Source: Actinomycetes bacterium (GTDB taxonomy: Bacteria > Actinomycetota > Acidimicrobiia > Acidimicrobiales > RAAP-2). Taken from it: a stretch of DNA of 64,000 nt. Within the stretch, counting starts at the first letter, position 1. Every line of letters begins with the position of its first letter. A program made the translations under genes and the position numbers. Location of the stretch: positions 26,748 to 90,747 of the forward strand of contig JAJZDI010000004.1 of assembly GCA_021806045.1 (NCBI GenBank), read 5' to 3'. This document shows, piece by piece, positions 25,538-34,232 of the stretch. The notes under the pieces were generated by a model, which was given only the letters and a program-made list of their open reading frames with translations, did no database searches and was not told the DNA's origin.

Positions 25538-26464
25538 GTGCCCGCCATCGAGGTGAACGGCCTCACCAAGCGTTTCGGGCCCGTCGTCGCCGTCGACGAT
25601 CTCAGCTTCGCCGTCCCCGCCGGTCGGGTCACCGGTTTCCTCGGTCCCAACGGGGCCGGAAAGACCACGACCTTGCGCATGCTGCTGGGGCTCGTCCACG
25701 CCACGTCGGGGTCCGCCACGTTCGACGGCACCCCGTACCAGGACCTTCCCGATCCCCTTCGACGGGTCGGCGCCGTGCTGGAGGCGACGAGCTTCCACCC
25801 CGGCCGGCGCGCCATCCACCACCTACGCATGGTTGCCATGGGCGCCGGCCTGCCTCTGGGGCGCGCCGAGGAGGTGCTCGATCTCGTCGGGCTGGGCGAC
25901 GTCGCCCGGCGGCGGGTCGGTGGCTTCTCGCTCGGCATGCGGCAACGTCTCGAGCTCGCCACCGCCCTCCTGGGCGACCCCCAGGTGCTCATCCTGGACG
26001 AGCCGGCCAACGGGCTGGACCCCCAGGGGATCCTGTGGCTCCGCACCTTCCTGCGCCACCAGGCTGCGTCCGGCAGGGCCGTGCTCGTCTCGTCGCACCT
26101 GCTCTCCGAGATGGAGGAGACCGTCGACGAGGTGGTCATCCTCGCCGCCGGCCGACTCGTCATGCAGACCACGCTGGCCGGCCTGGCGGCCCGGGCGGGG
26201 AGGCACGGCGGCATGCGGGTCCGCTCGCCCGAGGCGGACCGCCTGGTGGACGTGCTGGCCGGGGCGGGAGCGATGGCCCGGCGGGTCGACGCCGAGCATG
26301 TGGTGGTGGACGGTGCGACGCCCGAGTGGCTGGGACCCATCCTGGCCCACCACCAGATCGTCTGCTATGGGCTGGCCGAGGAACGGGGCAGTCTGGAGGA
26401 CGTCTTCCTCTCGCTCACGTCCGGCGACGGGGGCGGGCCCGGATCGATCGGGCACCCGGGATGA
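25538..26464 (+). CDS. ABC transporter ATP-binding protein (DrrA/ABC-2 type)
   Basis: 308 residues from GTG 25538. Walker A is GPNGAGKTT (about 36-44), the ABC signature is FSLGMRQRLE and Walker B is VLILDEPANGLDP, followed by the switch His in VSSHLLSEME. The C-terminal 90 residues form the extra domain seen in drug- or lipid-exporter ATPases. It powers the permease encoded by the overlapping next gene. Together with the KstR-like gene it forms a regulator/exporter operon. Confidence 0.92.
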   Translation: MPAIEVNGLTKRFGPVVAVDDLSFAVPAGRVTGFLGPNGAGKTTTLRMLLGLVHATSGSATFDGTPYQDLPDPLRRVGAVLEATSFHPGRRAIHHLRMVAMGAGLPLGRAEEVLDLVGLGDVARRRVGGFSLGMRQRLELATALLGDPQVLILDEPANGLDPQGILWLRTFLRHQAASGRAVLVSSHLLSEMEETVDEVVILAAGRLVMQTTLAGLAARAGRHGGMRVRSPEADRLVDVLAGAGAMARRVDAEHVVVDGATPEWLGPILAHHQIVCYGLAEERGSLEDVFLSLTSGDGGGPGSIGHPG

Positions 26465-27258
26465 TCAGGCTCGTCCGGGCCGAATGGCTGAAGCTGCGGA
26501 CCACCGCCGTTCCCTGGGTCCTGGCCATCATCGCCGTCGTGCTCGACGCGCTCTTCATCCTCACCGTCTTCCTCACCAAGCCGAACGTCGGCGGCGTGCG
26601 GGACACGAGCGCCGGCTACATCGTCCCCCACACGGTCACCCAACTGCGCGATCTGGTCGGGGCGGGCTTCGAGACCTACCTGCTGGCCATGCTCCTCGGC
26701 GCCCTGTGCATCACCACCGAGTTCCGCCACAAGACGGTGACCACCTCGTTCCTGGTCGTACCCCGCCGCGCCACGTTCGTCACGGTCAAGTTGGTCACCG
26801 CCGCTGTGGCCGGCATCGGGCTGGCGGTGGGCGTCCTCGTGGCCACCGTCATCGGTGGCGGCGCCGCCCTGGCCGCCCGCGGCGGCTCCTTCACCGCCAT
26901 GCTCCACCAGGTACCCGCCGTCGCGCCCGGCATGCTCCTCGTCTTCGCCCTCTTCGCCATCCTCGGCGTCGGCGTCGGTTCCCTGCTCACCAACCAGGTG
27001 GCCGCCATCACCGCCCTCCTCGGGTGGTTCGTGGTGGCACAGAACATCCTGATCGGACTGGTCCACGGCGCGCTGAAGTGGGTGCCCTCCGGCGCAGCCG
27101 AAGCGGCTGCCAACTTGTCCGTCCGCAACGGCGGGGGCGGGGGCATCGTCGGGTTCGAGCTGTTCACCTGGTGGCAGGGCGCCCTCCTCCTCCTCGGGTA
27201 CGGCGTGGCCTTCGCCGCGGTGGGTTGGGCGGTCATGACCCGGCGGGACATCACCTGA
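26461..27258 (+). CDS. ABC-2 type permease
   Basis: 265 residues. The ATG at 26461 overlaps the ATPase stop in an ATGA. The start MIRLVRAEWLKLRTTAVPW is typical for ABC-2 permeases, whose N-terminal amphipathic helix contacts the ATPase. About six membrane helices follow, with EFRHKTVTTSFLVVPRR as the coupling region after the second. The probable function is export of an unknown compound with the 25538 product. Confidence 0.88.
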   Translation: MIRLVRAEWLKLRTTAVPWVLAIIAVVLDALFILTVFLTKPNVGGVRDTSAGYIVPHTVTQLRDLVGAGFETYLLAMLLGALCITTEFRHKTVTTSFLVVPRRATFVTVKLVTAAVAGIGLAVGVLVATVIGGGAALAARGGSFTAMLHQVPAVAPGMLLVFALFAILGVGVGSLLTNQVAAITALLGWFVVAQNILIGLVHGALKWVPSGAAEAAANLSVRNGGGGGIVGFELFTWWQGALLLLGYGVAFAAVGWAVMTRRDIT

Positions 27259-27309
27259 GTCCGCCCGGCGGACGGCCCGACCCCAGGTGGGGGTCCGGTC
27301 CGACCGGAC
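27259..27309 (+). terminator. Two GC-rich hairpins after the ABC operon
   Basis: GTCCGC-CCG-GCGGAC (27259-27273) starts directly after the permease stop. A second hairpin, GTCCGGT-CCG-ACCGGAC, lies at 27293-27309. Neither has a T-run. They sit between the ABC operon and the next promoter, so a terminator role is likely but not certain. Confidence 0.45.
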
Positions 27310-27338
27310 GGTCCGGGCACCGCGCCGGGCGTTCGACC

Positions 27339-27344
27339 TAGGCT
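27339..27344 (+). promoter_or_regulatory. Possible -10 box for the large secreted protein
   Basis: TAGGCT lies about 94 bp before the ATG at 27438, giving a leader that contains the GGAGGGGG ribosome site. No clear -35 box is visible. Confidence 0.3.
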
Positions 27345-27437
27345 CTCCAACGCCCGGCGGCCGGGCCTCGCCACGGCGGGCCGCGACGGTGCGGCGCCTG
27401 CGGGCGGGATGCGACGTGATGGGACGGAGGGGGAACC

Positions 27438-30400
27438 ATGGGGCATCGTCGGATTCCGGCTGGTCGTGACGCGCGCCGCCAGCTGGTGCGTCCGCGGTCG
27501 GCCGGCACGCTGGTGGCGGCGTTCGTGTCCATGCTGGCGATCACGGGCGCCGGGCTGGGACCTGCCACGGCAGGAGCCTCGCCGGCCCCTGGTGCCCACC
27601 ATGCGGCACCGAAGACCGCCGTCGTCACGGCCGACGGCCCGCTCGGCATGAACCTGACCAACGCGCTGACCGCCTACAACGCCCTGCCGGGGGCGTCGAC
27701 CAACCAGGGGGTGACCGTCGCCTACATCGAGGGGGGCATCAACTGGCACCTCGGCGACGCCGCCACCCTGGCCAACTCCGTCTACGTGAACTGGCACGCG
27801 CTGCCCGTGCCGTGCTCGGGCACCACCGTTGCCAACGCCACCATGGTCGTCAACGGCACGACCCAGCCGTGCGCCACCGTCTACTCGTCCAACCGGGCCG
27901 ACTACACGCCGGACGGCAGCGGGATCGTCAACGCCGCCCAGTGGGCGCACGACCCCCGGGTCCACGACTCGAACGGCAACGGCGTCATCGACCCGGAAGA
28001 CCTCATCGCCGCCTTCTCCGACGGGGTAGACCACACCGGCCTGGGCTACACCAACGACATCTCGGGCTGGGACTTCTACCACAACCAGAACGATCCGGCC
28101 ATGGTCGACACCGCCTACGGCCATGCCAACAGCCAGATGGACGTGATCCACCACGAGTGCCCGATGTGCATGATCATGCCGGTCAAGGCGGGCGACGAAG
28201 CCCTCGATCCGACGGACAACCTGGCCAAGGCGTGGCAGTTCGCCGCCGACGAGGGGGCCAAGGTCATCGTCTCCGTGACCGCCGACCTGGGCTACTCGCC
28301 GTTCATGCGCCAGGTCGTCGACGAGCTGCATGCCAAGGGCGTGATCATGGTCGAGTCGTCCAACGACTTCGACTCGACCGACCACCAGGGCGGGATGTAC
28401 TGGCCGTACGTGATCCCCGGGAACGGCGCCGTGGCCACCCCGAGCGGCACCGCGTGGATCCGGTCCGACCTCACGTCGTGGGGGGTCCACAACATCCTCA
28501 CCGCCGCCACCGGCGGTGGGAGCACATCGGAGTCAACGCCGACCCTGGGCGGGGTGTTCGGCCTCCTGCTCTCGTATGCGAACCTGTCCGCAAAGGACGG
28601 CCTCATCACCACCGATCCGACCGGGCCGCAGGTCCAGCAGATCGTCCAGGACACGGCCACGCCGTTCACCGACACGTCGCTCGGCTGGCCCGGTACCCCG
28701 ATCACACCCGGCGCGCCCGACGACTGGAACGAACAGTACGGCTACGGCATGCCCGAGCTCGTCAGCGCCGAGAACGACATCACCGCCGGCGTCGTGCCTC
28801 CCGCCGCGTCGATCGACTCACCCGACTGGTACACGACCTTCGACCCGACCACCCAGACGTCGCCAGTCACGGTGACCGGCACGATCGACGCCGCCACCCC
28901 CACCACGACCTTCAACTGGCAACTCGAGGCCGCCACCGGCGGGCAGCCGGCCAACGCCGCGTTCACCACCATCGGCACCGGATCGGGTACCGGATCGTTC
29001 TCGGGAACGCTGGGCTCGCTCGACCTCTCCTCCCTCCCGTCGAGCTTCTGGCAGGCACCCGCGCAGCTGTCGACCGACAAGCAGCTGTCGACCAACGACC
29101 AGTACACGGTCACCTTCCGCCTGGTCGTCACGGACGGAAGCGGCAACATCGGCGAGGACCGCCGCGCCATCGACGTGGTCCACGACCCCAGCCTCCTGTC
29201 CGGCTTCCCGAAGGCCATCGACCCCGGTAGCGCCGGCACCGGGAGCGCCGGCCCGAACGGCACGGACGCACGGGCGAGCGCCGAGGGCCAGCCACAGGCC
29301 GTCGACCTCCAGGGATCCGGCCACCTCGACCTCGTCTTCGGCGACAGCTCGGGGCTCGTGCACGCCATCGACCCCGCCACCGGGAACGAACTGCCCGGGT
29401 GGCCGGTCCACGTCCCGGCAGTGGCCAGTTTCGTACCGCACACGGGCATCAACCCCGGCTACCAGCCCATCATCACCTCCGTCGCCGTCGGCGACCTGAA
29501 CCACACCGGCGCGCTCTCCGTTGTGGTGACCACCCTGGACGGCGCCGTCGACGTCTTTGACGCCCAGGGACAGGTCGAACCCGGTTGGCCCCAGCAGATG
29601 AACCAGGGGGTGGTGGCCCCCGCCATCCCGCGTCCTCAGGAGCCCTTCACCCGGCACCCGACCGACGAAGCGCTCTCCAGCCCGGTGCTGGCCCACCTGC
29701 AGGGAACGTCCCAGCTCGACATCGTCGCTGCCGGTGGTGACGGCGAGCTGCACGCCTGGCAACCCGACGGCCAGCCCGTCCCTGGTTGGCCCGTGCGGGT
29801 GGCCCTGCCGACCGGGTTCACCGTCCACTCTGGCTACACCCTCGAGAACGACCAGCGCCTGATCGCCACGCCGACCCTGGCCTGGTTCTCCGGCCGCAAC
29901 CCCGGTGATGGGCCAGGCGGCGCCTACACCCCGCCCGACGTCGTCGAGCGAAGCCAGTACACCCAGATCCAGGGTGCCGGCATCCAACCGCTCCCCTATT
30001 CGGAGGAGTTCGCCTACGGACCCAACGGCGCACTGCTGCCGGGGTGGCCGGCCACGGTCCAGGGCCTGGTCGAGTACTACGGCTCCGCACAGGACGCCAT
30101 CACCGAGGGTGCGAGCTCGCCGTCCGCCGCATCGGTGGACGGGAGCGGGAAGGACATCGTCACCGACACCCCCGTGTGGACGCCTCCCGTCGAGCTGAAC
30201 GGCACCGGCCAGGTGGTCGGCTCACTGGGCAACACCAACGGAGCGATCTCGTCCCTGTTCTCGACGCTCGCGTCCTCGGGCGGCTCCGCCACCACGTGCC
30301 AGACCACTCCCCCGCCTGATGTGCCCATCCCCTTCAACTCCTCCGGCGCGTTCGGCATGATCGGCGGGCACCTCGCCTACGCCCAGGCCGACATCGGCGC

Positions 30401-31892
30401 CGCGTCGTTCGGCTGCCTGCAGTACCCGAACGCCGGGCTGGGCCTCAACGAGTACGAGACGGCCGTACCGGCCAACGCGGCCAACGGGGGCGCCACCCAG
30501 CAGCTGCCCGGGTTCCCTGGTCCACGCCAGGGCCAGGGGTTCCTGTCGGAGCCCATCATCACCGACGTGACCGGGACCGGTCAGGGGTCGGTGGTGGAAG
30601 GCGGCGACTCCTCGGAGATCACCGCGGTCACGGCCAACGGGACCGAGGCACCAGGGTTCCCCAAGTTCATGAGCGGCTGGAACATCTATGCGCCCATCGC
30701 TGCCGACCTCCTCTCGAACGGCCACGTCGACCTGGCCACCACCACCCGGGAGGGCTACCTCTACGTGTGGTCGACGCCGGGGAAGGCCACGGCCAACGAC
30801 CAGTGGTGGACCGGCCGGCACGACGAGTACAACTCCGGCAACTACGGCGTGGACAGCCGGCCTCCCGGTGCCCTGCGGAGCCCGTCGTGGGATGCGACCA
30901 CCCACACGGCCACGTTCGTCGCCCCGGGTGACAACTGGTACGACGGCACGGTCGCCCGCTACGTGGTGACGGTGGCGCCGTCCGGCCTGCGCTACGTCGT
31001 CGATCCGTCCGGTCCGGCGGGAACGACCCAGACCATCGTGGCGCCGCCGGGGGCGAGGGGCATCGAGGTCGTCGCCGAGGATGCCGCCGGCAACGTGAGC
31101 CCGCCCGGCATCTTCGGTTCCGCACCGCCCGCGACAGCCTCTCCCGGTTACGACCTCACTGCGTCCGACGGCGGGGACTTCGCCTTCGGCACCGCCACCT
31201 TCGCCGGCTCCATGGGGGGCAAACACCTGAACGCGCCCATCGTCGGGACAGCCGGGGCGCCGGCAGGCCACGGCTACTGGCTGGTGGCCTCCGACGGCGG
31301 CATCTTCGCCTTTGGGGACGCCACCTACCACGGATCGATGGGGGGCAAGCCCCTGAACGCACCCATCGTCGGCATGGCCGCCACCCCCGACGGAAACGGC
31401 TACTGGTTGGTGGCCTCCGACGGCGGTGTGTTCGCCTTCGGGGACGCCACCTACCACGGATCGATGGGGGGCAAGCACCTGAACGCACCCATCGTCGGCA
31501 TGGCCGCCACCCCCGACGGAAACGGCTACTGGCTGGTCGCTTCCGACGGCGGCATCTTCGCCTTCGGGGACGCCACCTACCACGGATCGATGGGGGGCAA
31601 GCCCCTGAACGCACCCATCGTCGGCATGGCCGCCACCCCCGACGGAAACGGCTACTGGCTGGTGGCCTCCGACGGCGGCATCTTCGCCTTCGGGGACGCC
31701 ACCTACCACGGCTCGATGGGGGGCAAGCACCTGAACGCACCCATCGTCGGCATGGCCGCCACCCCCGACGGAAACGGCTACTGGTTGGTGGCCTCCGACG
31801 GCGGCATCTTCGCCTTCGGCGACGCACCCTTCGACGGCTCGATGGGGGGCAAGCACCTGAACGCACCCATCGTCGGCATGGCACGGCCCTGA
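27438..31892 (+). CDS. Large secreted subtilase-like / beta-propeller / 42-residue-repeat protein
   Basis: 1484 residues from ATG 27438, preceded by GGAGGGGG. A long Arg-rich signal peptide ends near ATAGASPAP. Residues about 80-450 resemble an S8 subtilase: VAYIEGGIN at the Asp position (Glu instead), GHANSQM at the His position, ESSND at the oxyanion Asn, and GSTSESTPTLGG at the Ser position. Residues about 590-1130 are FG-GAP-like propeller blades (AVDLQGSGHLDLVFGD and similar). An Fn3-like segment follows to about 1230. The end consists of 42-residue [17 protein letters not shown] units. It is a surface or secreted protein, possibly a degenerate protease turned binding module. Its C-terminal half parallels the gene at the left window edge. 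Confidence 0.88.
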   Translation: MGHRRIPAGRDARRQLVRPRSAGTLVAAFVSMLAITGAGLGPATAGASPAPGAHHAAPKTAVVTADGPLGMNLTNALTAYNALPGASTNQGVTVAYIEGGINWHLGDAATLANSVYVNWHALPVPCSGTTVANATMVVNGTTQPCATVYSSNRADYTPDGSGIVNAAQWAHDPRVHDSNGNGVIDPEDLIAAFSDGVDHTGLGYTNDISGWDFYHNQNDPAMVDTAYGHANSQMDVIHHECPMCMIMPVKAGDEALDPTDNLAKAWQFAADEGAKVIVSVTADLGYSPFMRQVVDELHAKGVIMVESSNDFDSTDHQGGMYWPYVIPGNGAVATPSGTAWIRSDLTSWGVHNILTAATGGGSTSESTPTLGGVFGLLLSYANLSAKDGLITTDPTGPQVQQIVQDTATPFTDTSLGWPGTPITPGAPDDWNEQYGYGMPELVSAENDITAGVVPPAASIDSPDWYTTFDPTTQTSPVTVTGTIDAATPTTTFNWQLEAATGGQPANAAFTTIGTGSGTGSFSGTLGSLDLSSLPSSFWQAPAQLSTDKQLSTNDQYTVTFRLVVTDGSGNIGEDRRAIDVVHDPSLLSGFPKAIDPGSAGTGSAGPNGTDARASAEGQPQAVDLQGSGHLDLVFGDSSGLVHAIDPATGNELPGWPVHVPAVASFVPHTGINPGYQPIITSVAVGDLNHTGALSVVVTTLDGAVDVFDAQGQVEPGWPQQMNQGVVAPAIPRPQEPFTRHPTDEALSSPVLAHLQGTSQLDIVAAGGDGELHAWQPDGQPVPGWPVRVALPTGFTVHSGYTLENDQRLIATPTLAWFSGRNPGDGPGGAYTPPDVVERSQYTQIQGAGIQPLPYSEEFAYGPNGALLPGWPATVQGLVEYYGSAQDAITEGASSPSAASVDGSGKDIVTDTPVWTPPVELNGTGQVVGSLGNTNGAISSLFSTLASSGGSATTCQTTPPPDVPIPFNSSGAFGMIGGHLAYAQADIGAASFGCLQYPNAGLGLNEYETAVPANAANGGATQQLPGFPGPRQGQGFLSEPIITDVTGTGQGSVVEGGDSSEITAVTANGTEAPGFPKFMSGWNIYAPIAADLLSNGHVDLATTTREGYLYVWSTPGKATANDQWWTGRHDEYNSGNYGVDSRPPGALRSPSWDATTHTATFVAPGDNWYDGTVARYVVTVAPSGLRYVVDPSGPAGTTQTIVAPPGARGIEVVAEDAAGNVSPPGIFGSAPPATASPGYDLTASDGGDFAFGTATFAGSMGGKHLNAPIVGTAGAPAGHGYWLVASDGGIFAFGDATYHGSMGGKPLNAPIVGMAATPDGNGYWLVASDGGVFAFGDATYHGSMGGKHLNAPIVGMAATPDGNGYWLVASDGGIFAFGDATYHGSMGGKPLNAPIVGMAATPDGNGYWLVASDGGIFAFGDATYHGSMGGKHLNAPIVGMAATPDGNGYWLVASDGGIFAFGDAPFDGSMGGKHLNAPIVGMARP
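31219..31892 (+). repeat. 126-bp coding repeats with alternating subtypes
   Basis: Six boundary copies of LNAPIVG recur every 126 bp. The residue before LN alternates: KHL, KPL, KHL, KPL, KHL, KHL. Central units are almost identical in DNA, including silent positions. This suggests duplication of a two-unit (252-bp) block and recent homogenisation. Confidence 0.9.
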
Positions 31893-31926
31893 CCGGCCAC
31901 GACGGGAGACGACCGGGTGCGGCTTC

Positions 31927-31932
31927 TACGCT
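31927..31932 (+). promoter_or_regulatory. Possible -10 box for the nitronate monooxygenase-like gene
   Basis: TACGCT lies about 67 bp upstream of the ATG at 32000. The leader carries GATGAGGAGG as ribosome site. Confidence 0.3.
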
Positions 31933-31999
31933 GCAGTCGCCGGCCATTGCAGGCGGCGCACGATGAGCCGCGCAAGCGGCGAACGATGAGGAGGCAGCC

Positions 32000-32974
32000 A
32001 TGCGCACCCGACTGACAGAGGTCCTCGGGATCGACCACCCGGTCATGCTGGCCGGCATGGGAGGGGTCTCCTACGCTCCACTCGTGGCCGCCGTGTCTGA
32101 GGCCGGCGGTTACGGCTGCCTGGGTGCATCGACCATGAGCATCGACGAGATGCGCGACCAGATGGCCCGGGTCCGGGCGGCGACGGACAAGCCGTTCGGC
32201 GTCGACCTGCTCACCGCCTTCCCCGAACAGCTCGTGGCGCAGGTCGAGGCGCTCATCGAAGGTGGCGCCTCCGCGTTCGTCGCCGGTCTCGGCGTACCCG
32301 CTGACGTCATCGACCTCTGCCACCGGCACGGTCTGGTCGTCGTCAACATGTGCGGCAAGGTCGCGCACGCGAGACGAGCCGTCGACGCCGGGTGCGACCT
32401 GGTCGTGGCCCAGGGGACCGAGGCAGGGGGGCACACCGGCCAGGTGGCCACCATGCCGCTCGTGCCGCAGATCGTCGACGCCGTGGGAGGAACGGTCCCC
32501 GTGGTCGCGGCCGGTGGGATCTTCGACGGGAGGGGGTTGGCTGCCGCACTCTCGCTCGGCGCCGAAGGCGTCTGGGTCGGCACCCGGTTCATCGCCACAC
32601 CCGAAGCACACGGGGTCTCCGGCTACAAGGACGCACTGGTGTCGGCCGCCGAGGATGGCACCGTCATCAGCCGGGCGTTCTCCGGCAAGCCCATGCGGGT
32701 CATCGCCAACCGCTACACGGCCCATTTCGAAGAGCACCCGGAAGACCTGCGGCCCTTCCCCGCCCAGCTGGGCCGGTCCATGGGCGACGGTGCGTTCCAC
32801 CTCGGTGGCGGTCCTGAGACCGCAGGGGTCGACCCCGACATCGAGGGCTACCCCGCAGGCCAGGCCGTCGGTGGCATCCAGACGCTGATCCCGGCCGGCA
32901 CCCTGGTCGAGATGATGGTCGACGAGGCCACCCGGACCCTCGTCCGGCTCGGCGGCATGGCCGAGGGCGGATGA
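32000..32974 (+). CDS. Nitronate monooxygenase / NPD-like flavoprotein
   Basis: 324 residues from ATG 32000 with a good GAGGAGG site. It is an FMN TIM barrel: VMLAGMGGVSYAPLVAAVSE at the N-terminus, AQGTEAGGHTGQVATMPLVP (about 138-157) with the conserved catalytic His, and VPVVAAGGIFDGRGLAAALS plus GAEGVWVGTRFIAT as phosphate-binding motifs. Family members oxidise nitronates or act as 2-nitropropane dioxygenase-like or enoyl reductase-like flavoproteins. The real substrate is unknown. An alpha/beta hydrolase gene with its own promoter follows. Confidence 0.9.
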   Translation: MRTRLTEVLGIDHPVMLAGMGGVSYAPLVAAVSEAGGYGCLGASTMSIDEMRDQMARVRAATDKPFGVDLLTAFPEQLVAQVEALIEGGASAFVAGLGVPADVIDLCHRHGLVVVNMCGKVAHARRAVDAGCDLVVAQGTEAGGHTGQVATMPLVPQIVDAVGGTVPVVAAGGIFDGRGLAAALSLGAEGVWVGTRFIATPEAHGVSGYKDALVSAAEDGTVISRAFSGKPMRVIANRYTAHFEEHPEDLRPFPAQLGRSMGDGAFHLGGGPETAGVDPDIEGYPAGQAVGGIQTLIPAGTLVEMMVDEATRTLVRLGGMAEGG

Positions 32975-33012
32975 CGCACGCCAGGGTGACCGCCGCGACC
33001 GCCCGGCGCGGC

Positions 33013-33018
33013 TAGCGT
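33013..33018 (+). promoter_or_regulatory. -10 box before alpha/beta hydrolase gene
   Basis: TAGCGT ends 13 nt before the ATG at 33032, predicting a leader of only about 6 nt without a Shine-Dalgarno sequence. Confidence 0.4.
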
Positions 33019-33031
33019 TCCAGGCGTCACC

Positions 33032-34168
33032 ATGCGCAGGTCACCGCAGCCCCGGGGCACGAACGCCGGCCCGCACGCCGAAGGCGCCCCGAACGTCCGG
33101 GTGCGCCAGCCGGTGCCGGCCCGCCACGTGAGACAGGGTCCGGCACCCACCGTCGGCGAGGCGCTCCGGCGATCGGTCAAGTCCGAGGTGCGGATGGTAC
33201 CGGGTGTGATCACCGTGGACGGGCGGCGGGTGCGCTTCGCCGTGTCCGACAATGTCGCAGAGCACGGTCCTGGAGGTCCGGGGACGCCCCCGGTCTGGGC
33301 CGTCAACATCCACGGGTTCTTCGCAGGCGGTGGCGTCTACTGGCGGGAGAGCGCACGCCTGGCCGAGGCCCTCGGTTGGCGGGTGGTCAATCCGAGCCTG
33401 CCCGGGTTCGGAGGCAGCGATCCGCTCCCGTGGGACAACCTGTCGATGGCCGCGGTCTCCGAGCAGATCGCCGCCGTGTGCGATCACGTGGGTGCCGGCC
33501 CCGCCGTGCTCCTCGGGCATTCGATGGGAGGGGCCGTCGCGGTGCAGTACGCAGCCGGGCACCCGGAACGGACCCTCGGCATCATCTACCGCGACGGCGT
33601 GGGCACGCCGGCATGGCGCAAGCGGAGCGGACCGATCACGGCCGTCATGGCACCGTTCCTCCCCGACGTGGCCGCCTTCGCCGACCTGCTCTTCTCGGTG
33701 GCCATCGACTTCCCCGATCTGTTCATGGGCAGGGCCTACTCGACGCTGCGCGCCGTCCTTCCCGACGTGCGGCGCAACGTCCGAGCATTCGGCCGCACGA
33801 TCCCCGTCGGCGGCCTCCTGACCGCCGTCGATCAGCGAGAGCTCGTCCGGGAGCTCGTGGAGGGTAGCCAGATCCCGTTCCTTCCCCTGTGGGGGATCTT
33901 CGACCGCATCGCGCACTGGGCCACCGCCGACGAGGTCGAGCGCTCGACCGGGGTCGAGGTGCTCTGGGTGCCCGGAGGGCACTCGTGGATGCTCGCGCGT
34001 CCCCAGGGCCAGGGCGATGTGCTCCGGGTCATGGAGCGCGGGCGCCGGTTCGTCGATCAGGTCGAAGAACGGTGGCGCGAGTTCCACGGGACCGCCGCCG
34101 GAGGACCGGGCTCACATCGGGCCGGGTCCTCGCAGGCACCGGCACGGCCCGTGCGCGTCGTCAGCTGA
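33032..34168 (+). CDS. Alpha/beta hydrolase
   Basis: 378 residues. The N-terminal 60 residues are basic and low in complexity; the hydrolase fold starts near GVITVDGRRVRF. NIHGFFAGGG is the oxyanion region, LLGHSMGGAVAVQYA holds the nucleophile Ser, LWGIFDRIAHW holds the acid Asp, and VPGGHSWML holds the His. The lid between about 190 and 260 is hydrophobic. It is an esterase, lipase or dehalogenase-like enzyme of unknown substrate. A later internal GTG or ATG could be the true start (ATG at the MVPGV position), because the first 55 residues have no family counterpart. Confidence 0.87.
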   Translation: MRRSPQPRGTNAGPHAEGAPNVRVRQPVPARHVRQGPAPTVGEALRRSVKSEVRMVPGVITVDGRRVRFAVSDNVAEHGPGGPGTPPVWAVNIHGFFAGGGVYWRESARLAEALGWRVVNPSLPGFGGSDPLPWDNLSMAAVSEQIAAVCDHVGAGPAVLLGHSMGGAVAVQYAAGHPERTLGIIYRDGVGTPAWRKRSGPITAVMAPFLPDVAAFADLLFSVAIDFPDLFMGRAYSTLRAVLPDVRRNVRAFGRTIPVGGLLTAVDQRELVRELVEGSQIPFLPLWGIFDRIAHWATADEVERSTGVEVLWVPGGHSWMLARPQGQGDVLRVMERGRRFVDQVEERWREFHGTAAGGPGSHRAGSSQAPARPVRVVS

Positions 34169-34193
34169 CGGCGGACTGTGGCGCCGGCCGCGC

Positions 34194-34215
34194 GCCCCGG
34201 ACACAGAACCGGGGC
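34194..34215. terminator. Hairpin between convergent genes
   Basis: GCCCCGG (34194-34200) and CCGGGGC (34209-34215) form a perfect 7-bp stem with an 8-nt loop, between the hydrolase stop and the stop of the Pro/Gln-rich protein. It is a likely bidirectional terminator without a T-run. Confidence 0.55.
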
Positions 34216-34232
34216 TCCCGAGCGTGCGGCGA

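Noticed and set aside
30222-31856. Minus-strand frame with regular repeats
   Set aside because: It is the antisense image of the 42-residue repeats of the large secreted protein.
31219-31892. CRISPR-like or satellite repeat array
   Set aside because: Units are 126 bp, contiguous without unique spacers, and in frame with a protein. The same holds for 1-566 and 34536-34813.
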